Source of the DNA: Alphaproteobacteria bacterium
GTDB lineage: Bacteria; Pseudomonadota; Alphaproteobacteria; Rhizobiales; Aestuariivirgaceae
Length of the DNA stretch: 10,393 bases
Direction: 5' to 3'
NCBI GenBank assembly: GCA_026400595.1
Contig: JAPLOT010000374.1
Span: 1 to 10,393, forward strand
The translations under genes were made by a program, and so were the position numbers. Positions 1 through 6,803 of this stretch are shown here, piece by piece. The notes below the pieces were generated by a model. It ran no database searches and was not told the DNA's origin. It saw only the letters and a program-made list of their open reading frames with translations. Every line of letters begins with the position of its first letter. The first letter of the stretch is position 1.

Positions 1-116
1 GTGGCGAACAGAATGATCGACAGCGCGCAGAGCAGGCCGGAGACGATGTAGCCAAAGCGGCTGAACCGCATGAACTGGAACTTGGTATCGTCCGGAATGA
101 AGCGAATGCCCTTCAT
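1..116 (-). CDS. secF: SecF N-terminal fragment (Sec translocon accessory subunit)
   Basis: Partial gene cut by the left edge. The visible 38 codons start with ATG at 116-114 and read MKGIRFIPDDTKFQFMRFSR, followed by a hydrophobic stretch (residues about 21-38) that is the start of the first membrane segment. SecF is an inner-membrane RND-type protein that works with SecD and YajC at SecYEG and uses the proton motive force to pull exported proteins across. The start lies 16 nt after the secD stop, so it is the third gene of the yajC-secD-secF operon. The identification rests on the charged start plus first membrane segment typical of alphaproteobacterial SecF and on its place directly after secD; the periplasmic domain is outside the window. 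Confidence 0.9.
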   Translation of the reverse strand, partial: MKGIRFIPDDTKFQFMRFSRFGYIVSGLLCALSIILFA

Positions 117-132
117 GTCATTTATCCCCGCC

Positions 133-1734
133 TCAGAGCGGGACCTCCTTCGGGCGCCTGGTGCTATACCACACGGCGACGATCAGCTGTGTCAGCGTAA
201 AGGCGGTGAACATGGTCGTGATGATGCCGATGGACAGCGTCACCGCGAAGCCGCGGACCGGCCCGGAACCCACCCCAAACAGCACGGCCGCCGCGATGAG
301 CGTCGTCACGTTGGAGTCCACGATCGTGCCAAGGGCCGCCTTGAAACCCGTCTCGAGGGAACTGAGCACTGACCGGCCGTTGCGCCACTCTTCGCGGATG
401 CGCTCGAAAATGAGCACGTTGGAGTCGACCGCCATGCCCATGGTCAGCACGATGCCGGCAATGCCAGGAAGCGTGAGCGTGAAACCGAAGAACGACATCA
501 GGCCCATCAGCATCACGAGGTTGGCGATCAGTGCCAGGTTGGCGAAAACGCCGAAGAGGCCGTAGGCCACGATCATGAACACGAGCACGCCGAGCAGGCC
601 GATCAGCGAGGCGATGAGGCCGGCGCGGATCGAATCGGATCCCAGGCTCGGGCCCACGGTGCGCTCTTCCACGATGGTGAGCTTCGCCGGCAGGGCGCCG
701 GACCGCAGCACGATGGCGAGGTCGGAGGCCTCCTGGGTTGTGAAGTTGCCGGAGATCTGGCCCGCACCGCCGATGATGGGCTCGTTGATGTTGGGCGCAC
801 TCACCACCTCGCTGTCGAGGATGATGGCGAAGGGCCGGCCGACATTCTCGGTGGTCAGCTTGGCAAAGCGTTCCGCACCGCGGGTGTTGAAACGAAAGGA
901 GACGACCGGCTGGTTCTGCTGGTCGAAGGCGGGCCTGGCATCGACCAGATCGGCGCCGTCGACAGTCGCCCGGGTCGAGGTCTGGACCCACATCTTCTGA
1001 TCCGGCGTTTCCTTGACCGTCAGGGAGTCGCATTCCGCGGGCGGGTTCTGGCCCGGCGCTGTTGGCTGAGACTCGCAGACCAGCTGGAACGTCAGCTTCG
1101 CGGTACGGCCGATGACGCTCTTGACCTGCTGGGGGTTCTGCACGCCCGGCAATTGCACGACGATGCGATCCTTGCCCTGCTGCTGAATGGTGGGTTCGGC
1201 CGTACCCAGAGCGTTGACGCGGCTTTCGATGATCTTCAGCGACTGGCTGATGGCCGACGCGATCTTGGCGTCGATGCCCGCCTGCGAGAAGGTCAGCGAG
1301 AACTGCTGGTCGTTCTGGGCAAGGTCCAGGAGATTGGCCTGCACGCCGCTGCCCAGCATGCCCGTCTCGAGCGGCTGCTGCAGCGTGGCCAGCTGGGTCC
1401 GGGCCCGTTCCAGATCCTCTGGCTTGGTAATCCTGACACTCACGCCATTGTCGTTGCGGCTGATGCCGCTGTACCCGATCTTCGCCTCGCGCAGCGTGCT
1501 GCGGATGTCTCCCACAAGCTGCTGGCTCAGCTTGTCGCGAAGATCCTTCTGGTCGACTTCGAGCAGCACGTTAGATCCGCCCTGGAGGTCGAGTCCAAGA
1601 GTGACGGGCCGCAGCCCGTAACCCTTGAGCACGTCCTGCTGTTCCTTGGACAGGAAGTTCGGAACGATGAGGATCAGCGAGACCAACAGGGTGGCGATGA
1701 TCGACAGCGTCTTCCAGCGCGGAAAATGCAGCAT
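133..1734 (-). CDS. secD: Protein translocase subunit SecD
   Basis: A 533-residue inner-membrane protein, the usual length for SecD. One N-terminal membrane segment (about 10-28) is followed by a long periplasmic region and a C-terminal block of about five membrane helices (about 372-525). Family motifs are visible: GLDLQGG at 47-53, a P1-type domain with SRVNALGTAEP near 171-181, the SDSIRAG entry to the membrane block near 366-372, GMAVDSNVLIFERIREE at 433-449, and IVDSNVTT at 471-478. The membrane acidic residues Asp437 and Asp473 are present, as is the GPVRGFA motif at 491-497. With SecF it uses the proton motive force to assist late steps of export through SecYEG. The ATG lies 7 nt after the yajC stop with no strong ribosome site of its own, which suggests translational coupling. 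The gene appears intact. Confidence 0.98.
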   Translation of the reverse strand: MLHFPRWKTLSIIATLLVSLILIVPNFLSKEQQDVLKGYGLRPVTLGLDLQGGSNVLLEVDQKDLRDKLSQQLVGDIRSTLREAKIGYSGISRNDNGVSVRITKPEDLERARTQLATLQQPLETGMLGSGVQANLLDLAQNDQQFSLTFSQAGIDAKIASAISQSLKIIESRVNALGTAEPTIQQQGKDRIVVQLPGVQNPQQVKSVIGRTAKLTFQLVCESQPTAPGQNPPAECDSLTVKETPDQKMWVQTSTRATVDGADLVDARPAFDQQNQPVVSFRFNTRGAERFAKLTTENVGRPFAIILDSEVVSAPNINEPIIGGAGQISGNFTTQEASDLAIVLRSGALPAKLTIVEERTVGPSLGSDSIRAGLIASLIGLLGVLVFMIVAYGLFGVFANLALIANLVMLMGLMSFFGFTLTLPGIAGIVLTMGMAVDSNVLIFERIREEWRNGRSVLSSLETGFKAALGTIVDSNVTTLIAAAVLFGVGSGPVRGFAVTLSIGIITTMFTAFTLTQLIVAVWYSTRRPKEVPL

Positions 1735-1741
1735 GGCGGCG

Positions 1742-2080
1742 TTACTTGCTTTCCGCCTTCACCGGTTCGCCCCTGGCACGCACGTCGGCGATTCCCGACC
1801 GCAGCACGCGCACCTTCACGTTCTCGCCGATCTCGACCTGCAGCTCGCTGTCGTCGACCACCTTCACGACCTTGCCGATGAGGCCACCCTGGGTGATGAC
1901 CGTGTCGCCCTTGGCCACCTTCTTGAGCATTTCCTGGTGCTCCTTCAGCTTGCGCTGCTGCGGCCGGATGAGCAGGAAGTAGAAGACAGCCATGATCATG
2001 ACCAGCGGCAGGATCATGCCGACGAAATCTCCCATGCCGGGTGCTCCGGCGGCCTGGGCATAGGCGGGGGTAATGAACAC
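1742..2080 (-). CDS. yajC: Preprotein translocase subunit YajC
   Basis: A 112-residue single-pass inner-membrane protein. A short N-terminus (MFITPAYAQA) precedes a hydrophobic helix at about 20-38, then the family's IRPQQRKLKEHQEML segment (38-52) and a small cytoplasmic beta domain with VAKGDTVITQGGLIGKV (55-71). YajC associates with SecDF at the SecYEG translocon. The start is GTG at 2080-2078. It is supported by AGGAG at 2089-2093, 8 nt upstream, and by agreement with the family N-terminus. It is the first gene of the yajC-secD-secF operon, with a sigma70-like promoter about 32 nt upstream. The gene looks complete and ordinary. Confidence 0.97.
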   Translation of the reverse strand: MFITPAYAQAAGAPGMGDFVGMILPLVMIMAVFYFLLIRPQQRKLKEHQEMLKKVAKGDTVITQGGLIGKVVKVVDDSELQVEIGENVKVRVLRSGIADVRARGEPVKAESK

Positions 2081-2111
2081 GGGTGACTCTCCTGAGATGA
2101 GGTTGCGGGCT

Positions 2112-2139
2112 TATATAGCGGTGCTCCCTCTGTTTGCAA
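2112..2139 (-). promoter_or_regulatory. Sigma70-type promoter of yajC-secD-secF
   Basis: On the minus strand, a -35 element TTGCAA (2134-2139) and a -10 element TATATA (2112-2117) are separated by 16 nt. Transcription would start near 2105, giving a leader of about 25 nt before the GTG of yajC. It is the only strong promoter-like pair seen in the divergent gap between yajC and the DUF815 gene. TTGCAA is its own reverse complement, but the plus strand has no good -10 element 16-18 nt downstream. Confidence 0.6.
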
Positions 2140-2194
2140 CCGATGGATTGGTGGCGCTTTACGGCCCTGCCCCGCTCGGATAAGAGCGCGGATC

Positions 2195-2963
2195 ATGACC
2201 CAGACCACCGATCCGGACCTGATCCGCCGCATTGCCGAGGCGCTCGAACGCCTGGCGCCTCCCATGCCGCCGCTGCCGGACTTCGGACGCCACGAGGCCT
2301 TCGTGTGGCATGCCGGCCGTCAGGCGCTCGACCCGGTGGCGAAAGTCAATCGCGTCGAGATCGGCCTGCTCAGGGGCATCGATCTCACCCGCGACATCCT
2401 GCTGGAGAATACCGAGCGCTTCGCCAGGGGCCTGCCTGCCAACAACGCCCTGCTCTGGGGCGCGCGAGGCATGGGCAAGTCGTCGCTGGTCAAGGCCGCC
2501 CATCCGGGGCAAGCCGGACTATCGGTTCATCGTGTTCTGCGACGACCTGTCCTTTGACGCCGAAGACACATCCTACAAGTCGCTGAAGGCTGCGCTCGAC
2601 GGCGGGATCGAGGGACGCCCCTCCAACATGATCTTCTATGCGACGTCGAACCGCCGCCACCTCCTGCCGCGCGACATGATCGAGAACGAGCGGTCGACGG
2701 CCATCAACCCGTCCGAGGCCGTGCAGGAAAAGGTGTCCCTGTCCGACCGCTTCGGCCTGTGGCTGGGCTTCCACAATTGCTCACAGGACGAATTCTTCGA
2801 TATGATCGAAGGTTACGCCCGGCACTTCAAACTCAGGGTGAGCCCGGAGGATCTGCGTGCGGGGGCGGTGGAATGGTACGCCACGCGCGGTAGCCGGTCG
2901 GGCCGGGTCGCCTGGCAGTATATCCAGGACCTCGCCGGCCGGCTCGGCCAGGCGATCGACTGA
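2195..2963 (+). pseudogene. DUF815-family P-loop ATPase, broken by internal deletion and frame change
   Basis: Two reading frames together encode most of a DUF815 (PF05673) ATP-binding protein. The first (from ATG 2195) carries the N-terminus, NTERFARGLPANNALLWGAR at 72-91 and Walker A GARGMGKS at 89-96. It matches the family until about 2502 and then runs out of frame to a stop at about 2558-2560. The second frame picks up the family at about 2508 with DYRFIVFCDDLSFD (Walker B CDD), continues with GGIEGRPSNMIFYATSNRRH and SLSDRFGLWLGFH, and ends at TGA 2961-2963 with RGSRSGRVAWQYIQDLAGRL. The segment normally between Walker A and Walker B, including the family's IEIHREDI strand, is absent. 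From memory of the family this is about 35-45 residues. The joined reading is about 256 codons against the usual 280-300. Function in the family is not well established. The gene is divergent from yajC, a familiar alphaproteobacterial neighbourhood. A chimeric or misassembled sequence is possible. Confidence 0.85.
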
Positions 2964-2965
2964 GG

Positions 2966-3958
2966 TCAGCCGCAGCGGATGATGGTCTTGGGCCAGGGGC
3001 TCTGCCCCCGGATGATCCGGTCATAGGCGGCCGGCACATCGGCGATGCCGGACGACAGGTCGAGAAAGGACGCGATGGCGCCAGACAGCTGCGGCAGCAG
3101 CGCCAGCGCCTTTGGCAACTCATCGGTAAAGGCATGGCAGCCGGTCAGACTGATTTCGCGCTCCACCAGGATCGTCGGATCGATTTCGAACGCGCCGTGG
3201 TAGATGCCCACCATGGCGATGCGCACACCGCCGGGCAGAAGGCCGGGCAGCCCACTGAGTAAAGCCGCCGACCCGGTGGCTTCGATCACGCCGGAAACTG
3301 CGGACAGCGCGGCGGCCTCGATGTCCACCACCCTGCCCCCGGTCGCTTCCGCGACCCGGCCTGCGCGCTGCGCATTCCGGTCGGCGATGAGGACGGTCCG
3401 GCCCGGCACCTGCGCCAGCAGCAACGCCGAAAGCGCGCCGATCATGCCGCTCCCCGTCACCAGCACCGTGTCCTCAGGCCCGGGCGCAAGCCGTGCCACC
3501 GCATGAAGCGCCACTGCCAGCGGCTCGGCCGTCGCGGCCACTTCGGAGGCAAGGCCTTGGTCGTGCTTCATCAGCAGCCGTGCGGGAAGTACGACCTCTT
3601 CGGCAAAGCCGCCATCGCAAACCTCGCCGACGAAGCCGAGCTGCGTGCACAGATGATGCCGGCCCGCCACGCAGGCCGGGCACGCACCGCACCAGAAGCG
3701 CGAGTCCGCCACAACGCGATCGCCCGGCACAAGGCCCTGCACGGCCGCGCCCACCGACACGACTTCACCGGCAAACTCATGTCCCGGCGTGGATGGCGCC
3801 CGCGTGATCCAGCGTCCGGTGCGATAGTTGTGAAGATCCGAGCCGCATATTCCTGCGGCCCTGACCGCCATGCGCACCTCGTGCGGCCCGGGTCCATCCG
3901 GCGGAGGGATGCGCTCCACCCGGAGATCTCCCTTGCCATGCAGCCTGGCCGCCAGCAT
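2966..3958 (-). CDS. Zinc-dependent medium-chain dehydrogenase (Tdh/sorbitol dehydrogenase-like)
   Basis: A 330-residue MDR-family NAD(P)-dependent alcohol/polyol dehydrogenase. Catalytic zinc ligands are visible as Cys38 (GICGSD), His60-Glu61 (PGHEF) and probably Glu145 (AEPLA). The four structural-zinc cysteines are Cys90, Cys93, Cys96 and Cys104. The Rossmann motif GSGMIG is at 169-174, and Asp193 (IADRN) at the end of the second strand suggests NAD rather than NADP. The protein resembles L-threonine, sorbitol, butanediol and L-idonate dehydrogenases; the substrate cannot be told from sequence. The ATG at 3958 lies 3 nt after the natural stop of the upstream GST frame, so the two were probably co-transcribed. 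Its stop is 2 nt from the stop of the convergent DUF815 gene. No disabling change was seen, unlike both neighbours. Confidence 0.9.
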   Translation of the reverse strand: MLAARLHGKGDLRVERIPPPDGPGPHEVRMAVRAAGICGSDLHNYRTGRWITRAPSTPGHEFAGEVVSVGAAVQGLVPGDRVVADSRFWCGACPACVAGRHHLCTQLGFVGEVCDGGFAEEVVLPARLLMKHDQGLASEVAATAEPLAVALHAVARLAPGPEDTVLVTGSGMIGALSALLLAQVPGRTVLIADRNAQRAGRVAEATGGRVVDIEAAALSAVSGVIEATGSAALLSGLPGLLPGGVRIAMVGIYHGAFEIDPTILVEREISLTGCHAFTDELPKALALLPQLSGAIASFLDLSSGIADVPAAYDRIIRGQSPWPKTIIRCG

Positions 3959-3961
3959 GCC

Positions 3962-4624
3962 TCAGCCAAGCTCGCGTTCGATGCGGTTCCACTCTTCCAG
4001 CGTCGCGGCGCGCGGCACCATCACCCACTGGCGATAGGCCGGGCGGCGCTGCAGTGCCTCGAATCATTCCATCAGATGGGGCGCATCCGGCTTCTCGCAG
4101 TCGAGGCCAAGATACCGCCACAGGAGGCAGCCCATGACGATCTCGCCGAAGCTGAAGTCGCTACCGGCAAACCAGTCGTGCCGGGAGAGATGATCGTCGG
4201 CAATGCGGATGGCGGCTGCGGCCTGCTTTGCAGCCTCCGCAACGGCCGCCGGATTGCGCTTCTCCGGCGGCAGCCGCACCAGGTTGAAGAACATCGTGCT
4301 CACATGCGTGGCGAAGCTCGTCTGCTGCCACTCCATCCATTGTTCGGCCATGGCCAGGGCACGATGATCGGAGGGCCGCAGGACGCCGGCGCGATAGCGC
4401 GCGGACAGGTAGCGCACGATGGCATTGGACTCGAACATGGTGACGTCACCGTCACGGATCACCGGCACCAGCCCGTTGGGGTTCATGGCAAGGAAGTCGG
4501 CATCGCGGTTGCCGCCGAAACTGCCGCCCACCGTTTCGCGGGTGAATGGCACATCCAGCTCGGCCAGCGTCCACAGGACCTTCTGCACATTGACCGAGCT
4601 GTGCCGTCCCCAAACCGTGATCAT
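3962..4624 (-). pseudogene. Glutathione S-transferase family protein, interrupted by a premature TGA
   Basis: A GST-like gene starting at ATG 4624. The N-terminal thioredoxin-fold domain (1 to about 78) reads MITVWGRHSSVNVQKVLWTL and contains NPNGLVPVIRDGD (48-60) and the glutathione-binding pair FESNAIVRYL (64-73). The helical C-terminal domain follows, with FAGSDFSFGEIVMGCLLWRY at 152-171. The frame meets TGA at 4066-4064 after 186 residues. In the same frame it continues as FEALQRRPAYRQWVMVPRAA and on to a second TGA at 3964-3962, giving 220 codons, a normal GST length. The stop sits in LME-stop-FEALQ, where the family usually has Trp (LMEWF), so a TGG-to-TGA change (C to T at 4064, plus strand) explains it. 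A truncated 186-residue product lacking the last helix could still be made. The gene has a strong ribosome site and precedes the dehydrogenase. Confidence 0.85.
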
Positions 4625-4630
4625 GGCGAT

Positions 4631-4636
4631 CTCCTT
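4631..4636 (-). promoter_or_regulatory. Ribosome binding site of the GST gene
   Basis: AAGGAG on the minus strand, 6 nt before the ATG at 4624. It is the best Shine-Dalgarno match in the window and fixes the GST start. Confidence 0.8.
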
Positions 4637-4663
4637 GAAGCAAGCAGCATGCGCGCCGCAGAC

Positions 4664-4697
4664 AAAAAAGCAAGAACCCGGATGTGAATCCGGGTTC
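4664..4697 (-). terminator. Intrinsic terminator after the LysM/LytM lipoprotein gene
   Basis: A perfect 10-bp inverted repeat (GAACCCGGAT / ATCCGGGTTC at 4674-4683 and 4688-4697) encloses a 4-nt loop. On the minus strand it is followed by TTGCTTTTTT, whose six T residues are at 4664-4669. An outer GCAAG/CTTGC pairing (4670-4674 with 4702-4706) can compete or extend. It lies 26 nt beyond the lipoprotein stop in the direction of transcription. It ends only about 28 nt before the GST ribosome site, leaving little room for a separate GST promoter. Confidence 0.88.
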
Positions 4698-4723
4698 CGG
4701 CCTTGCAGGGGCGTGTCAGGCAG

Positions 4724-6025
4724 TCAGTTCGAGGCGGTCGTAGATGAAAGGAACTTCATCGGGTCGAGCGCGGTGGCGCCCTTGCGGACTTCGAAGTGGA
4801 CCTGCGGGCTGGAGACCGATCCGGTCTGGCCGGCCTTGGCAATGACGTCGCCGCGCTTCACCGTGTCACCGCGCTTCACGAAGATTTCCTTGGCATGGGC
4901 ATAGGCCGTGACATAGCCGCCTTCGTGGCGGATGAGCACAAGATTGCCGTAGCCCTTCAGCTCGTTGCCCGCATAGGCCACCACGCCGCTTTCGGCCGCG
5001 CGGATGCTGGTGCCCTCGGGCACCGCAATGTTGATGCCTTCGTTCTTCAGGCCGTTCGGCTTGGAGCCGAAGCCCGAGATGACCTTGCCACGTACGGGCC
5101 AGCGCATACCGGAAGCCGCGGCTTCTGCAGCCGGTGGCGCAACCGCCGGGGTTTCGGCCACGCGTTCGGTCTCGGCCTTGGGGACAGTGGTCGCATTGGC
5201 GGAGTCCTGGGCGCCTGGAAGCGGTTCCATCTCCGGCGCAGCGGCGGTGGTGCTGGAACCGCTGCTGACGAACTCATCCGAAGCCGGCGCCGACGGCGCC
5301 TTCGCCGCGAGGTTGGAGCTTGGCGCGCCCGGGATCCTGATCTTCTGGCCAACCGAGAGCTGGGCCGTCCGGCCAAGGCCGTTGGCTTCTGCGATTGCCG
5401 CAGGCGAAACGTTGTAGGCACGCGCCAGGGAATACATGGTCTCGCCGCTCGCCACCACATGGGTGCCGCCGCCGACCTTGACGGCCGCCGGAGCGGCCGG
5501 TGTCTCGGCCTGCGCAACCTGCGGAACCACCGCTTCGCCGGCGCCCGGAATGCGGATCACCTGGCCGGTGTGAACGGCATAGGGCGGACGGATGTTGTTG
5601 GCCGCAGCCAACTTGGACACGGACATGTTGTTGGCGCGTGCGATGGAATAGAGCGTCATGCCGGGACCGACCGTCACCTTGCTGCCGGGCGGCACGCTTG
5701 GCGCATCGACCGCAGCCACCTGCGGAACGGCGGGCTGCTTGTAGGACGGTGCCTTGGCGGTCTGGTTGCCGTAATTGTAGGTTGGCGCGGCCGGCGATGC
5801 ATTGGTGAGCGGCTTCGAGACGATGGCCTCGTCGGGCTCGGCCGTGGCCATGGTGGCCTTCTTGCCCGGAACGGTGGCGGTGTAGACCGGATCAGTGTCC
5901 GAGGGGTTGGAGGCGAAGCGCTCCATCGCATTGGAGCAGGCCGACAGCATCAGCGCGGCGGCGAGAGAAACAAGCAGCTTCGGCGAGGCAACAGCCCTGA
6001 CGACGCGGGAAGGAGAAACTGACAT
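4724..6025 (-). CDS. NlpD/DipM-like LysM-LytM lipoprotein (degenerate M23 domain)
   Basis: A 433-residue envelope lipoprotein. A basic N-terminus and hydrophobic segment end in the lipobox LSAC (Cys at residue 30). Two LysM peptidoglycan-binding domains follow (about 116-161, VGPGMTLYSIARANNMSV; about 188-233, VASGETMYSLARAYNVSP), then a Pro/Ala-rich linker and a C-terminal LytM/M23 domain (about 312-425). The usual zinc site HxGxD is NEGIN here and HxH is QVH, so two or three metal ligands are lost. This is the pattern of NlpD and EnvC, which activate cell-wall amidases rather than cut peptidoglycan, so an amidase-activator role in cell separation is inferred. The frame is open to TTG 6043, but ATG 6025 is preferred because GGAG lies 7 nt upstream (6033-6036) and it gives a normal signal peptide. 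A strong terminator follows the gene. Confidence 0.92.
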   Translation of the reverse strand: MSVSPSRVVRAVASPKLLVSLAAALMLSACSNAMERFASNPSDTDPVYTATVPGKKATMATAEPDEAIVSKPLTNASPAAPTYNYGNQTAKAPSYKQPAVPQVAAVDAPSVPPGSKVTVGPGMTLYSIARANNMSVSKLAAANNIRPPYAVHTGQVIRIPGAGEAVVPQVAQAETPAAPAAVKVGGGTHVVASGETMYSLARAYNVSPAAIAEANGLGRTAQLSVGQKIRIPGAPSSNLAAKAPSAPASDEFVSSGSSTTAAAPEMEPLPGAQDSANATTVPKAETERVAETPAVAPPAAEAAASGMRWPVRGKVISGFGSKPNGLKNEGINIAVPEGTSIRAAESGVVAYAGNELKGYGNLVLIRHEGGYVTAYAHAKEIFVKRGDTVKRGDVIAKAGQTGSVSSPQVHFEVRKGATALDPMKFLSSTTASN

Positions 6026-6073
6026 ACGCGCACTCCGCAACAAACCAATAAGGTTAAAAGTGACGCGTTTAGG

Positions 6074-6088
6074 TTAAGGTTGAGTTAG
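6074..6088. promoter_or_regulatory. Candidate CtrA-like site upstream of the LytM lipoprotein gene
   Basis: On the plus strand TTAA-N7-TTAG; read on the minus strand it is CTAA-N7-TTAAC. This differs by one base from the alphaproteobacterial CtrA consensus TTAA-N7-TTAAC. It lies 49-63 nt before the lipoprotein ATG, inside the only sizeable gap upstream of that gene. Two further GGTTAA-type repeats (6052-6057 and GGTTGA 6078-6083) sit in the same gap. This is a motif match only. Confidence 0.35.
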
Positions 6089-6129
6089 CGCTGGAAAGAT
6101 TGCATCTGGAAGATGCGGAATTTGCGTCG

Positions 6130-6735
6130 TCAATCCTCGACAACGACCAGCGCGCCGATCTGCACGCGGTTGTAGAGGTCGATGACTTCCTCGTTCATCA
6201 TGCGGATGCAGCCGGAGGACACGGCCTGTCCGATGCTCCAGGGCTGACTCGTGCCATGGATGCGGAACATGGTGTCGCCGATGTAGATGGCCCGCGCGCC
6301 CAGCGGATTGTTGGGTCCGCCCGGCATGTAATCCGGCAGATAGCGTCCGCGGCGGGCCTCCCGCGCGATCATGTCCGCGGGCGGGCGCCAGTCCGGCCAT
6401 TCCGCCTTGCGCGAGACCACGTTGGTGCCGCTCCAGGTGAAGCCTTCCTTGCCCACGCCGACGTGATAGGCGATCGCCTTGCCCTCGGGCAGGACATAGT
6501 AAAGCTTGCGCTCACCGGTGCGCACGATGACCGAACCGGGCGGAAGCTGGCTCTGGAACGCGATGGTCTTGCTGCGGAGATCGGCGGGCACCTCGGAATG
6601 GCGCGACACGGCCCAGGTGGGCGCACTGCCGTCGTCGATCGCGCCGAAGACCTGGAAGCCCTTGTTTCCAGCAAGTGCGGGCACTGCCGCCTGGAGAGCG
6701 GCAGCGGCAAGGCAGGCAATGATCCGGATACGCAT
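6130..6735 (-). CDS. Exported L,D-transpeptidase (YkuD family)
   Basis: A 201-residue protein with a signal peptide (MRIRIIACLAAAALQAAVPA, probable cleavage near ALA-G at 23). The YkuD catalytic domain runs from about 67 to 199. Diagnostic residues are His160 in FRIHGTSQPWSIG and the active-site motif SSGCIRM, with Ser174, Cys176 and Arg178. LPDYMPGGPNNPLG at 133-146 is also typical of the family. Such enzymes form 3-3 crosslinks between meso-DAP residues or attach proteins to peptidoglycan in the periplasm. The frame is open upstream to 6969, but the ATG at 6735 is chosen because it begins the signal peptide and the longer frame would overlap folK. A GGTGGA about 10 nt upstream is a fair ribosome site. 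The gene lies between folK and the LytM lipoprotein gene, both on the same strand. Confidence 0.94.
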   Translation of the reverse strand: MRIRIIACLAAAALQAAVPALAGNKGFQVFGAIDDGSAPTWAVSRHSEVPADLRSKTIAFQSQLPPGSVIVRTGERKLYYVLPEGKAIAYHVGVGKEGFTWSGTNVVSRKAEWPDWRPPADMIAREARRGRYLPDYMPGGPNNPLGARAIYIGDTMFRIHGTSQPWSIGQAVSSGCIRMMNEEVIDLYNRVQIGALVVVED

Positions 6736-6803
6736 CGATACAGTCCACCCAGGCGACAGGTTTACGCCAGGGCGGGAGCATGGTCCAGCCGGGTTAATGT
6801 CAG

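Noticed and set aside
2140..2165. Plus-strand promoter for the DUF815 gene using the palindromic TTGCAA at 2134-2139
   Set aside because: The best -10 candidates 17-18 nt downstream match the consensus at only two or three of six positions.
2495..2515. Programmed ribosomal frameshift joining the two DUF815 frames
   Set aside because: There is no slippery heptamer, and a frameshift would not explain the missing conserved segment between Walker A and Walker B.
4064..4066. TGA read as Trp or selenocysteine in the GST gene
   Set aside because: TGA ends most genes here (secD, smpB, dapA, L,D-transpeptidase, dehydrogenase, glycosylase), so it is a normal stop. No SECIS-like hairpin is evident, and the position is Trp in the family rather than Cys.
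3503..4687. Open plus-strand frame of 394 codons opposite the GST and dehydrogenase genes
   Set aside because: It spans two recognisable minus-strand genes and a terminator, and has low-complexity composition; it is a shadow frame.
4796..6022. Open plus-strand frame of 408 codons opposite the LytM lipoprotein gene
   Set aside because: The minus strand encodes clear LysM and LytM domains. The plus-strand product is Gly/Arg/His-rich with no recognisable domain, as expected for antisense frames in high-GC DNA.
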